Assembly (NCBI GenBank): GCA_948567375.1 | Contig: OX419761.1 | Coordinates: forward strand, 54,190,501-54,254,500 | Length of the DNA stretch: 64,000 bases | Direction: 5' to 3' | Origin: Lunularia cruciata | Taxonomy: Eukaryota; Streptophyta; Marchantiopsida; Lunulariales; Lunulariaceae | Shown: positions 32,269 through 44,300 of the stretch, piece after piece | Numbering within the stretch: the stretch's first letter is position 1 | How the letters are laid out: each line of letters starts with the position of its first letter | The notes under the pieces: generated by a model | Told to the model about the DNA's origin: nothing | What the model saw: the letters and a program-made list of their open reading frames with translations, nothing else | The model's database searches: none | Translations under genes and position numbers: made by a program

Positions 32269-35200
32269 ATGAGGAGATGTTCGAATGTGGCGAAAATTTT
32301 GACTTCACGCTTGATTCCAGGGTCGGGGAGCTCCACCCGCTTTTCTTCACTTTCCCGCACATTCCACTCTGGTCCAGGTTAGTGCTCCACGCCTGTCTCG
32401 TGATGCATTCGTATTGTCAATTCCGACCACCGAGTACTGAAAGAATGCCAAAGATTAAGTGAAATTATCCCAAACAACCACAACTCTTACCACTGAAGAT
32501 TTGAAGAAGGTGATATGAACTTAGTTTCCAATTCAGTCCACTTACAACTTAACTCTCGTCACTGATAATTCCATCCGTCTTGATTCAGCGATTGGCAGTG
32601 TCTCCAAAGCGGATTCACATTTACATGATGGAGATCATTCGAGGATTCAGCATGAAGAAGCTGAAAGTCGAAGTGCCTCTCGGTGTACTTGGACTGCAAC
32701 TGAACTACTCTGTGAAGACACAATCCTTTCTCGGCTAGGCAAGTTATACGAGGAGAGCAGCCGTTTGTTTTCTTGCTCGTCTTCAGCTTAGACTTTTGAA
32801 TGAGGTGAAGAGGAGTTCTGGAGACCCAATTTTCTCACATCAAAGTACGTGATCCTGCTATGGCTTGTCTGAATTGCAGGTTGTTTATCATCTCATAAGG
32901 AAGGAGAACAGCTGTTCATCGCTGACACAAATCATCACCGAATTATTATCTTAGATAAAACTGGAAACATTCTAGATTGTGTGAGGGCTTAATGACCAGC
33001 TTAAAGGGGTTGCTACTCTACTTTGACTCAGATCACATAGAATTCATGCTTTCCACTCTGGGAGACAGTTAGTTGATGTGGTAGTGCTCGTGAGTTCTGG
33101 ATCCCGCGTTCACTGAACGGTTTCTGTCCGCATTGCGCTATACCCAAAATCTATTTGCCTTGGCACTCATGAGCTTTCGAACAGAAACTCGGTTCGAGAG
33201 GTACTGACATTCTCTCAGCTACTTGGGCATTACGTTTGGCACTGATGAACTCGTCTGTGCTTTCGAGGAGGCTTACTATGACAGCCTTCTGGTTCCTTCA
33301 CCTACTTTAGTGTTTTTTAGAACTCATGTGTTCATAGCACATGCTGCGATATACGCCATCCAGTCCTCTAATGCTTCGCACTACTTCCCCGTCCTCTAGG
33401 CGATTTCATACGCGCATCCTGATTTCATTGTGAATAACTATCTATTATCCAAAAACTGACAAGAAAAAAACAGACAAAAAACGGGCAAAAACTTGCCTAC
33501 TAAGAGGAGGCCTCCGGCCCGTAGGGCAGCGCTACGGGCCTTTTCGCAGCATATATTATAATTTTATTATAATTTTTAAGTTCTTTGGGATTTCTAGAAA
33601 AAAAAGTAAACACATATGTTACAAGTTTTCTCGGTCTGCCTGACTCGACTGTCTTCCTCGACGGTCGATTTCATGGCTTCTACACGATTCCCGACTTCAG
33701 ATTGATTTAATCTTTCTCGTCTGGCTTGTTAGGTCGTAGTTTCCCCGTTAGGTTTTCTTTCTCTACATGCACTGTATTTCTGTCACCGTTTATTCGATGC
33801 ACGCTATTGGTATACTAATGTTGCACTTTAGTTGTTTCTAGATGGCCTTTACTTCTGCTTACATTCGATCTTGTTTCCATTTCATCTCCTTTCCCGGTTT
33901 TATACTATTGTCGTCTTCCACATTTTTTGTATACATTACATATCATGCATCTCCCTTGCATTCAATGAGTTCTTTGCATTCAATGAGTTCTGGATCTCCC
34001 GTTCCTCGAACGGCTTCTTCTGTTCTCATTTCTCAATACCCAAGATCTACCCAGAATGCTTCAAATTTCAGGACTAGCCATTTTCATTTAACTGAATCGT
34101 AACTGAACTCTTGACAGATCGGATCCTCTCCTGGTTTCGAGGATGGAACTTTTGAAACAGCAAAACTGTGCGGTCCATCATCCGTAATCTTTGACGAACA
34201 TCTTATGTGCCTTTATATCGCTGATTCTGAGGTAGAGTTTACAAGCGATCCACGTTTCATATTTAATCTCAGTGTCAGTTTCAATGTGTAGTGTAACGAC
34301 CTCTTTTGAGAAATTAGAGTAAGAGGAATTTACATCCACATGCCATTGCTTCAAGATGGTAACAGGTGGAAGTTGCTGGTGTTGGGCACAACATGGAACT
34401 GCTCCATAGAGTTCTGCGCTGAAAAGAATCGTGTCGGCATATATAAGATTGCCATATTGAAAATTTTTCATCCTGCATTCTGAGGATCAGGTCTGCGGAA
34501 TGTTGGCACCTATATACCCAAAGTAAACTGCTGTGTCAGGGGTTACTTGCAGAATGATGCCGTTCGTAGGGCAGACCTGAAGGAAAGAACATTAGTGACA
34601 ATCTATCCAGTGAAGGTGATAGAAAGGGAGAGCACAGTCTGGAGCAACCTTTCGAAATGGATGCGACGGGTTGTCGTTCCCAAAGAGATAGACCACCAGG
34701 AGCAAACAGAACAAAAAGGTGTTGAAGCAAGAGACAGCCCGAGTTCTCGCAGTCCTTGGACCTTGGGTTTGGCAGATAATGGACACCTTCTTATTGCAAG
34801 CTACGGGTGAGCCTTGCCTGCTTTCTGGTCTTGTATTGACTTCCGGTTAGAAGTTTATGTCACTGCTTTCATGCTGCCGGTTGAGCTTTTCACCTCCTTA
34901 ATGTCTAGTCATCTAGTTCAGGTTCCGCGAGGCATTGCTGACCAATTCGTCCTTAATGACTTGTTCAACACTACCTCGCAGAATCAGCACTACTTCGCGA
35001 AATCTTTAGTTGTAGAAGGTAGTAAAATTGATACTGGTTATAGCGATGACAAACGGGCAACTATCTTGTGCAGATTCGATTCATTGTGGAAGCTTGATCC
35101 AAATTCTGGAGAGATCACTCGCATTTCAAGCAAAGGTATACTCCCCTGTAGGTTAGTTGTCTGCCCGGGTTTACTGCTCTGTATCCTAGGAGTTAATGAC

Positions 35201-38200
35201 ATATATGGAGGGTCGGGAAGACTTGATTACGTGAAGCTTGAGTAAAAAGTACTTGGTAAATTAATAGGATTGTCTGCAGCATCATTATCGAGCGGGGATA
35301 TCCATCCTGTCGATCATATTTGAGTCTTAGTCTAGAGTGCTTTTCCGGAAAGAACTCAGTGACTCGAAGCAATTCTTTTCAGATTGTTAAGTATTATTGT
35401 CAAATTGGATAAAAATAAACTTAGCAGTGAGCGTCTACCTGAAGGTCTTACTGTGTGTCTTAAAATGTTGGTATATTGAACTTATTGACATCAGGACCGG
35501 AAGCTGTGTATGAGGAATTTCTCAAAAGGTGTGTTGCACGGAGAGAGGTAGAGGAGGCATATAGTCTTCTGCCTTCGACAATACAACTAACGTCATCAAT
35601 TGAAGATATTAAACAAGGCCCTTCTATGATGGACAATGTTCCGCGAGTTGCGAAAATTCATGATAATCTCTTTTTCATAGACAGAGGTGTGCATTATTTC
35701 CTTTTCTCACCTAAGAGTGATTTAGGTCCCTGTTTTTCAGTGTCCGTAAGTATTTTTGTTTTCTTCTTTGCCCACTCCATCTTCGTTTCCCTGCCTATAT
35801 ACTCTTTAAACTGCTGTTGATAGCATGTGTGATGAGGAATTTCACCAACAGTACTCCTTGTGGTAGTATCTACAGAGGGTGACGCAGTCCGGAAAATGGA
35901 CTTGCAGACTGGAAGCATCTCGACACTTCAGCTTTCGAATTTAGGTCGTCTTGGGTTACCTTCTTGGTGGTCCATCCGTCCTTTAAGTCTTCTTAGCATT
36001 GGCAGGTATGTCTGCTGTTGTAGTGCCGTCATCGTCATTACCCACAGCGTAGTGGTTAGACTAGTTCAAAAACTGTTTCCAGCTGACGGTGCTCCTTACT
36101 CTGAGAACTTTAACTCCAAATCTGAAGAATCTTGCGTAAATTCGCTCTTATCCTTTTGCTTCAGCACAACCGTAAGTGAGACGATTGCACCGTCAACAAC
36201 TCAAGACGAGGAGGAGACGTGTTACAAAATCCAGGTCCAACCAGGTCAGTGAAAGCTTCTGCATATATCCGACTATTTTCACCCGTTATGGATCACCCGT
36301 TCCTAGAACGGCTTCTGCTCTCATCCACCAATATCCGACTATTTTCAATTGAATCCAATTATATTTGCATATATTCATGCTTGCATTTCATATGCACTTC
36401 ATATGCACGTTCTCGGTTCCCTGCTTAGTGGGTTCTGGATCCCCCGTTCTTCGAACTTTGGTTCTCATTTATTACATATCCGACTAATTCTTGTTCTTTT
36501 ACACTTGATCAGAGTACTGACGCCACATGTTGAAGTTCTAAGTAGAAACATATGAACTTATTGCCACTAGTACTTGTTCTTGCGTGCTGCTATATATATT
36601 GGTATGCGAGAACAGAAGTCGTACCGGGAACGGGTTATCCAGAATTCATGAATTGCAAATGAGCGATAAACAATATATACATGAATCACAATACTAGAGT
36701 AGTGTTAAATCCCTAAGGTAGAATGCACCGATTGGAACTTGCAGCAACTTGCAGCAATGGCATAATTGAAACAAATTGAGAATAACCAATGGAGCACAGA
36801 CTAGTAAAGAACATGAAATCAAGGGCATCTATGCAAACGATAGCAAGGAATAGGAAACGTGATGGAAGAGCCCACCAGTAAGGAGTGCATGAACAAAGAT
36901 GAAAAACGCACGCTGGAGTTGGGTAGAAACACTTTAGACACTAGAGTGCAAAGCAGGAAGCAGTCAAAGAGCGAAGGGGAAAATACTAGGGAAGGAATTA
37001 GCTGGGGAATGGAGGAGTGGAACAAAACAAGAGTTCTCGAATGATGTAGCTGCAGAAACGGGAGAGGGCAAAGCAGGAAGCAGTCAAAGAGAGAAGGGGA
37101 AAATACTAGGGAAGGAATTAGTTGGGGAATGGAGTAGTGGAACAAAACAAGAGTTCTCGGATGATGTAGCTGCAGAAACGGGTCAAAGTGTTAAAGGGTA
37201 ACCAGAGTGAAGTGAAGGAGGACAGGATATAGAGTATGTCACAACCAGCGCTAAGGATGCTGGAGTCTTGAGACGCCAAACAGCTAAGGGAAGCAGAAGG
37301 CGGCCATAGTAAATTTCCATGAAAACACTTGTGACTTCATCAGTGTCTCACGCAGTGCTGAAGTAGCTGACCAATTGTCAGTACCCCTCATATCGAGTTT
37401 CTGCTCGAAAACTCATGAGTGCCAAAGCGAACTTGGTTGCTCACCTAAAGTGCTGCTCAGAAGTAGTGGGAATGTAGAAAGAACAGAAGAACTGAAATGG
37501 AAATGTGGAACAAAGGGCAAGCAAAAGTGTAAGTACAGAAATAAGGGCCGGAGTCTCAGCCTCATAATGAGTATCAGGCAAGAATGAAAAGAATCCACAT
37601 GAGTAAGAGGAGGGATGAAGACAAGATATACCTGATTGATCCTTGAAATCAAACATGCATTAGTAGAGAGAAAATCAAAGACACAACAAAGAGAAACAAT
37701 GAAGCAAAGGTGCATGAGTGATACGAGGTGGAGCAAAAAACATCAGCGTTACACGAAAGAGTACTAGGCAACTCTAAAAGGAGAAAGAAAAGCAAACAAA
37801 GAAGCAAATAAAAGCACTGAAAGAATGAAGGCACGGGAAATAAAAGCACCGAAAAGAGTGAAGCCACGAGAGAGTACTAGGCCACTCAAAAAGGAGAAAC
37901 AAAAGCAAACAGAGAAGCAAATAAAATTACTGAAAAGAGGGAAGGTATATCGTGAAAGGGCAGGTATATCGTGAAAGGGCAAAGCATGGAGGCAAAATCA
38001 GTCTCGTATGAAGTGAAGGACTAGATGTGTCCATAAGTAGAGGTCCTGCGTCATATGCAAACAATCAAAGTACACATGGCAAATAGTGGTAGGCATAATA
38101 TGTATCTCTTCAGGAGTCACAAAATGGTATCCGAGTTTAAAGGAAAATTGTTGTTATATGTAAAAAATAACTCGAGACTCTGAATACTATTTTGACTCCT

Positions 38201-41200
38201 ACAGTGATATACACACTTTGAATACAGTTATTTGCTTTTTTTGCCATGTGGATTTGATTGTATGTTTAGGGACATTTGGTCTCTGTTTATGGACACGTGG
38301 CTCCACTTGGGTCCTTCACTTCATACGCGGCTGAACTTCCCTTCACGCTTTGACCCTCCGTGAGATGCCCTAATTTTTCAGTGTTCTTTTTTGTTTCTAT
38401 GTCCGCACTTATCTTCCCTCCTTTCTTGTTCCCCCACGACCTTCCTCTCTAAAATCCCCTTCCCCCTTCCTGTTCCCCTTTCCCCTCTTAGGATGATTGC
38501 CTTCCTTTCACTTTTGGTTGCTGCTCGTTCTACTTTACTCTGTGCTTTTTTGACCCCATTTCTATGGCGAATGACATGCTCTTCCCTAGTGGCGTTGGAT
38601 GAGGTGTCAAACTACTTACTCCTTCCTGCGCCTTCTGCCTCAGGTCCTTACTGTTTCGTCATTGATTTCACTCTTTTAATTTTCTACCTTCATTTCTTGC
38701 ATCATCGAGTAGTTCTACTAGTTTTTATTTGCTTTTCATACTAACATCTGTTTGCTTTCAGGCTTTAACCAGGGATGTCTCGTGTCCCTTTCTTATTCCT
38801 GCTCACGTTTTCATTTTCTTCAAGAGAATGCTGATTTCTTTACATCACACATAGCCTTTCAGATTATTACTGTTGTTGCCCTTTGTTTGGACTTGAAGCT
38901 TCATTTGTTACAGCTTTTCCCTTCTCCTGAGCGGCACTGTTGGAAGCAACCGAGTTTGCCTTGGCACTCATGAGTTTTCGAGCAGAAACTCGGTATGAGG
39001 GGTACTGACTCTAGCTCAGCTACTTCGGCACTGCGCGAGGCACTGATGAAATGGCATGTGTTTTCATGGAGATGCACTATGGCCGTCTTCTGCTTCCCTC
39101 AGCGGTTTGGTTTCTCTGGACTTAGGCGTCCATAGCGCTTGCTGTGATATATCGATATCCAGTCCTCGGATGCTTTGCTCGTCTTCCCTTGTTCTCTGAG
39201 CGATTTCTACTTCCAGTGCTCTGTCTCCTACACCTTCCCCAAATTTCGTTTCCTGACTCAGATCTTCCTTGACCCTTGATATTTACAGACTATTACTTGT
39301 CTCTTGACACCAGACAAAGGATGGAGATAAACATCTCCATCCTTTTAAGCTGGCCGATTCTTCCTGATGTATTTATTTCTCTACTTATGTGGGAGGTCGG
39401 TATCCGCTTCTCTGATGGCTGCATCTCAAATATGCGTGTTGCTATCTAATGGTTTCCAAGTGACATTTACTTCGCTTTTCATTCGATGATGTTTCTTCTC
39501 TATATATGCTGGTGTTTCAATATGTTTGTTTCGATTATGCCATTGCTGCAGGTTACCTTCGATGCATTCTAACTTAGGGATTTAATACTACTCTAGCATT
39601 GCGTGTAGCTTACCTTCCATGCATTCTACCCTCGGGATTTAATACTACTCGCATTGTGTATCATGTACATATTGTTTATCGATCATTTGCACTTCATGAG
39701 TTCTGGCTTCCAAGAACAGTTTCTGTTCTGGTATACTTTTATATATATATAAAAATTATATTTTTAAAATTCTTTTTGTTTTCTCAAAGTTGTGAATCAG
39801 ACCAAGAGACGTGGTCTTTGCAATGCCTGGCAAACTCCTCTAAACAGCGTTAAGCGGATTTTTCTTTGTCAAGACCTATAACCGCAAGTAGGCATTTTAG
39901 TTATCGTCGTCCTTGTGGTTGGATAAGAGATCCTCCTGCATGTCCTAAACATCCAAAGTTGATATGCAGCCGGACATATCCCCAATGTCAGATGGTAAAA
40001 ATGGTGTGGAGTAGATTACTCGTATACCAGTTCTGGATAGTGCTGCCCCAGGCCTGTCTTTCAATGAAGATTTCTGTTGTTAACATTGCCTACCACTCCC
40101 GACTTTTCCTGGACGTTTCTTGTCCAGGCAGGTGCTTGATTTGCGTTGATCCAGTTCTCCCGGAAGGTATGGTATTGGCAGCTAGAGTTGAGCAGAGTTC
40201 AATCTGGCGGCAAGCAAGAGGCAGTGTAGTGGAGCTTAGTACATTCGGAGAAAGACTAGTTTCACACAAGGTGTTCAATCTATCTTCTTGGATTTTCTAA
40301 GCTCATCATGGCAGTTAGATCGTGAAGAGGTGTTCCTTGGTAGACCTAAGGTAGCTTATGCATTTGTATCCTCACACCTGTTGATAATACCCGAAGCCAC
40401 ATATATTCTTCAAGACTTTGCTATGAGGCTCTGGGAACTTAAACTTCCTCCTAAACATATACTTTAACGTCCTGTCGCGCAGATTTCTGGTGCCCAACAA
40501 TGGGTAGACGATTTTGAGGATCTGGATCTCGATGCTGAAAATTATGATGAACCGGTACAACTCCAGCAGTCGGCAGATGGTCTTCCGATCTACTCCCGCA
40601 TCGATGCGAGCCTCGGCTCTGGAGAGGTAGGTTGAAGATTTTCGTTTCTTTTACGTCGTAGAGGATTTCGAACTATCTGTTAACCACCCTCAAATACGCA
40701 GGAGAATCCCCAATGTCTGGACCAGCTTTCTGTGTGAGACTAAGCTTTTCAGGGTTCTATTACAACTTGATTCGTATGGATCCTGTTAGCTTTCCTCTAG
40801 TCGTCTAGCATTTCTCTTTGCTTTTTGGCATTTGAAGTGGACCTTGTAAGTTTGGGTCTGCATGTTTGTTATTTAGCTGGATTGGATATTTTCTGTGCAG
40901 GTTCTAATTGATGCAGTACTTTATCTGAAGCCTGCACTTTCTCCTACCCCTTACCTGGATTCAAACGACTCGAGCATACAGCATGGAAGTATCAAGATGG
41001 AAAGAAGCACCAGGTCATCTGAGGAACACAATATACGGATTAACATGGCTGGTAAGCCGGATGTTCCTCGTTTAAAGCATCTTCATGTACGTGTGAAGAT
41101 CGAGGTAAGAAGCACCGCCTCTAACGAGCGGACGAGTTTTATACGTGTAGCCCTGTGAGGATTTGGAGTCTCAAGGACCGTTTGATCCCCTTTTTTACCG

Positions 41201-41388
41201 TTGCAATCCTCAGGGGAAGCTATTCCAAACCAATACATGCGCAGTTCCATTCAGATCTCGCAGATATGAACTCGCGAGGCGGGATAATATATTTGCAATC
41301 AGTTAAAAATGGGCAGAATGGTTGTAAACGAACTTTTCACAGCGCATCCATTCTAGTTAGACACTAGATTATGGAAGTTAGTCTCTAG
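32269..41388 (+). CDS. NHL-repeat protein, EMB1974-like, twelve modelled exons
   Basis: Modelled exons: 32,269-32,377; 32,589-32,762; 32,880-32,980; 34,118-34,231; 34,553-34,806; 35,074-35,135; 35,495-35,686; 35,876-36,005; 40,132-40,270; 40,483-40,626; 40,901-41,104; 41,368-41,388. All introns are GT-AG, and splice phases agree at every junction, giving 547 residues. The start MRRCSNVAKILTSRLIP is arginine- and serine-rich without acids, like a mitochondrial presequence. NHL repeats appear as LFIADTNHHRIIILDKTG, SSPGFEDGTFETAKL and NDAVRRADLKERTLVTIYP, then DSLWKLDPNSGEITRI and DAVRKMDLQTGSISTLQLSN. The C-terminal part has SSIWRQARGSVVEL, GAQQWVDDFEDLDL and LKHLHVRVKIE. These match the plant NHL-domain protein known in Arabidopsis as EMB1974; a beta-propeller scaffold role is inferred. 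The Arabidopsis protein is longer at the N-terminus. First, ninth and last exons are least certain. Confidence 0.75.
33154..33406 (+). repeat. Intronic dispersed repeat, copy a
   Basis: About 253 bp, beginning TTTGCCTTGGCACTCATGAG and ending CGATTT. It lies in the intron after exon 3 of the NHL gene. A second copy is at 38,955-39,206 in the same orientation, and a third, inverted, at about 37,195-37,431. Shared landmarks are CAGAAACTCGG, GTACTGAC, CAGCTACTT and ATCCAGTCCTC. No coding capacity is evident. Confidence 0.75.
33516..33540. repeat. GC-rich hairpin in an intron
   Basis: GGCCCGTA and TACGGGCC flank a loop of nine bases, followed by TTTTC. It stands out in an AT-rich intron and directly follows GGAGGCCTCC. 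It resembles no RNA or terminator I can name for a plant nucleus and may mark the end of a small transposon. Confidence 0.6.
36585..36740 (-). repeat. Outer left arm of an intronic inverted repeat
   Basis: Its reverse complement matches 39,570-39,745. Shared landmarks on the plus sense are GCATTCTACC, GGGATTTAA-ACTACT, TATTGTTTATCG, TCATTTGCA and TTCATGA-TTCTGG. Together with the inner pair 37,195-37,431 / 38,955-39,206, the arms are nested in the right order for one large inverted structure of about 3.1 kb. Confidence 0.65.
36948..37187. repeat. Tandem duplication, period 120 bp
   Basis: Two almost identical units start GCAAAGCAGGAAGCAGTCAA at 36,948 and 37,068 and end CTGCAGAAACGGG. The high identity indicates a recent duplication compared with the surrounding repeats. 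Confidence 0.9.
37195..37431 (-). repeat. Intronic dispersed repeat, copy c (inverted)
   Basis: The reverse complement matches the repeats at 33,154-33,406 and 38,955-39,206 (GTACCCCTCATATCGAGTTT equals the reverse of AAACTCGGTATGAGGGGTAC). It forms the inner left arm of the inverted structure in the 4.1-kb intron. Confidence 0.75.
37761..37980. repeat. Purine-rich tandem duplications
   Basis: Units starting GTACTAGGC at 37,761 and 37,874 (period 113 bp) contain AAAAGGAGAAA, AAGCAAACA and GAAGCAAATAAAA. They are followed by two 19-bp units of GGTATATCGTGAAAGGGCA near 37,945-37,982. Confidence 0.8.
38955..39206 (+). repeat. Intronic dispersed repeat, copy b
   Basis: Same orientation as the copy at 33,154-33,406, with the same start TTTGCCTTGGCACTCATGAG and end CGATTT. 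It pairs with the inverted copy at 37,195-37,431 as the inner right arm of the intron structure. Confidence 0.78.
39570..39745 (+). repeat. Outer right arm of the intronic inverted repeat
   Basis: It matches the reverse complement of 36,585-36,740. The GGGATTTAATACTACT segment and its surroundings are themselves partly duplicated just upstream (39,540-39,598), period about 52 bp. Confidence 0.65.
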
Positions 41389-44300
41389 GTGGAGGCTGAA
41401 GAAGTTCGAGTGGCAAGAAGCTGGCACCATGACTCATGGGTCGAAACAAACAGCCTAACTTGGGTAATTTCTTTCTCCCTTAGTCAAAACTACAAATTTT
41501 AGGAAATTAGCAAGATTCAGTAAAAGACCCAGTTGAAGAAATATATATTGGAGAAAGTTCTCTGCATTCCTACTTGCGCTCCAAATTCCTTATTTGTGTC
41601 TATGAGACTAAGAAGTTTTTTATTCAACTCGTTACACAGACTCGCATGTATTTAGTTTGCGTCGGATCTGTCTTCACGGTGTGGATTCCCCGTTCTAAGC
41701 TCGTCTTATTCGTATGTTGGTGAGACTTTTCTAAACTTAACTCATCAATTTGGTGAAAGTCCTATGTCAAAAGCATAGCTTTGTGCGCAAGAGTTACCAA
41801 GCCTTAATAGGAAGCATTTGTGCAGGATAATCTCAAGTAATGGGCATCAAGTTGCTGCAGTTCTTTATTACATTCTAACAACTCCTGCACGCTCGTTATC
41901 CTCTTCCAGTTGTAAGGACACTGGACCGCGTCTGGTAGCAAGTGAGAACTGTTCATCCTCTAAACCAAGCTGGTTAGCACACGAGATTATCGTGAGGTCA
42001 TTTGATAGGATGTTTGTACATTCATTGGAGCCGCCATGCATAAACTGGTGCTATTGTGATGTATCTCAACCATAGTGATGTGCACAGGCCCCGTATGACA
42101 CCCCTCATACCCCTCATACTATATCCGTGTGCAAAATTGACTGATAATAAGAAGGCCGGAACAATTCTGGTCGGCATCCACGTCACAAGTAATACTACTC
42201 TTCTTGTGTATCATACGCAAATTAATGAAAAGCTTGAATCTTGTACAAATGTGTGCAGACGTGTCCATATTGATCACGCTTTCCATGTTCAGTCATTACA
42301 CTTTGGTATTGTCGAGATAGGATTTGTCGACACTCTACATGGACAGATACATGGTTGTAAGTCTTCTTGTAGAACTCCTGTATTATTAAGAAAAAGAGCT
42401 GTGAGGTCTGAGTTTGCAGTTGACAGTGGCAAGATTTTTCATAGCCTAACGAAAATAGGGGATCCTCACCCTCGGATGACAAGAGAGAGACTCATGAAAT
42501 GAACCCTAAAGATATGTCGAATAATGGACATTAACAGCAGATCGAAATTATCGAGAAAGAATTACATGCTTACGTTGGTAATGATTAGCTGAGCAAGTAC
42601 GAGTCCCGCAACGCCACGTACTATTTAAAAGCAGTATATTGAAGGGAAATTGGAAATAGGCGGTGTGTGTTTGCACGCAAAGGTAAATTGAAATTTGAAA
42701 CACGATGACGAAACAGCGCATCTCTTTCGTAGATACACGCACAGTTGCACTTTTGTGATACATTTGAAACAGCAAACACAAAATCTGATCGCTTTGGTGA
42801 TGATGAAATCTTAGCACGTGGGAACATCTTGAGGTTGAACCTGCTAGATTTGTTTGTGCGACATCGGACCCTTGAATTTAGACAGTGAAATAAGGAATTG
42901 AACGCTTGTAAGGGCTAATGTACCATTCTTATAAAACAAATATGCATATAATCTTGATTCTTGTAATTCTGCTCTAAACTATGGAATGAAAAGTTTAAAA
43001 GAACTAAAACTTCAATTCCATGATCAAGAACTTAAGGATGAGGTTGGAGGATCAATTACATGTTAAAGTCAAATAAACATATCAGACTTATTGTCAAATG
43101 ATATTATATAAGTTTTCTTTTTAAGTCTATCATGTTCAAGAGTCTAATTCGAGTTTGAATATGCTTTAAAGCAGGAGCATAACACATTCAATCATGTTTG
43201 TTATTAGCATTGACTTTCTCGTTAAAAGTGTCAAGTTTCTTCCATTTTGGATATGATCTTCATATATGCTGCTCGTACATAATACACTAAGTCATTTGAT
43301 AGCAAGCTTCTTTAGCTTGTTATAAAGGGTGTATGTAGGATTTTGTACAAATCATATTCTTTATTAATGATATTAGAAGTACCAATTTTTACTTGATTTC
43401 AACAAGTAAAATATTATAAAAAATATGTTAGTGACTAAATTTAGTCATTCTATACCTGTTTAATGGCTTGCTCAACCTTTGGCAAGAGTCAAAAACCTTT
43501 ACGTAGATGTGCTCATCCTTATTAATATCAGCCACTAGTATCTAGCCAGGTAGACTTCTCTTGCTTGCAAGGTGTCCTCCTCCTTCAATTTTGTGGTAAA
43601 ATACAAAGCCAATAGATGCATGCATGCATGCCTGTTTAAGAAATTAACAAAATGATGCATATGATGATCAAGTTTAGAAAATATATACTCATTGGTCAAC
43701 CGCCATCGAGGCTAACCAAAAGCCTAGCAACATCCTTTCAGTTCATTATAAATTTTTTTTCAGTAATACATAATGATCTCTATAGGCTAAGTATCAATAC
43801 ATTTTTCATTTCCACATGGAAATAAAGGATGTATCTACAATTAGATGTGCAAAGAGGAAGCAATGGCATATTTTGCAAGGAAATTCACTGCAAGAAAAGT
43901 GTAACTCACTAGATGTTTGGTGGCCTTCGTTAAATAAGGATGGACCCGGGGACACTTTGTAAGTAACCTTACGACAAGGAAGGTCTACCTCACTAGATAC
44001 CGATGACCTATAGTAAATAAGGATCCGGATAGGTTTGTAACTCTGGCCAATATCCAGGCAAGCAATGAAACAAGTATATGATATCCTTCTATCATATCTT
44101 GGGTAGCCAAACCTTTGGAAAATGTGCATTTGATAATATAATCTAATTATCCTCAAGTCAAAAATATCAAACATCAATACAAAAATGAAACTCATCTCCC
44201 TAACAAGGTTTTGGAAACTTTAATGAAATCCCATGGCATACAGTACTAGATTGTCTAAACTTGATTACACAATTTTTTTAATCTATCACCCCATGTTCAA

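Larger units (their letters stand above)
36006..40131 (+). other. 4.1-kb repeat-filled intron of the NHL gene
   Basis: Joining 36,005 to 40,132 keeps the reading frame (SLLSIGRCLICVDPVLPEG) and brings the homologous parts of the protein together. The intron contains inverted arms (36,585-36,740 with 39,570-39,745; 37,195-37,431 with 38,955-39,206), two tandem duplications and the recurrent GTTCTGGAT motif. An open stretch at 36,083-36,245 is in frame with exon 8 if the donor at 36,006 is not used, so an alternative exon cannot be excluded. The other introns are mostly 110-1,140 bp. Confidence 0.55.
33088..41715 (+). repeat. Recurrent GTTCTGGAT-CCCGTTC motif in the gene introns
   Basis: A motif of about 35-50 bases, roughly GAGTTCTGGATCCCCCGTTC then GAACGGCTTCTGTTCTCAT, recurs at about 33,090, 33,988, 36,286 and 36,427, in weaker form at 39,694 and 41,676, and inverted near 36,610-36,650. 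The central CCGTTC..GAACGG is palindromic. Several copies sit at the edge of longer repeats, suggesting it is the terminus of a small element family. Confidence 0.55.

Noticed and set aside
36083-36245. Possible extra exon in the 4.1-kb intron
   Set aside because: Splicing 36,006-36,082 as an intron would bring a TGA into frame. It is only open if the donor at 36,006 is ignored, whereas joining 36,005 to 40,132 restores strong family similarity in phase.
41160-41303. Continuation of the NHL gene as DLESQGPFDPLFYRC
   Set aside because: It would need an intron of only 55 bases (41,105-41,159), shorter than plant introns normally are. The reading shows no family likeness.
42056-42502. Open frame of 148 codons downstream of the NHL gene
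   Set aside because: Composition is not coding-like, and it does not join the last certain exon (ending 41,104, phase 0) through any acceptor in the right phase. A vague likeness of LTDNKKAGTILVGIHVTS to the end of the plant family was not strong enough to prefer over the in-phase short exon at 41,368-41,388.
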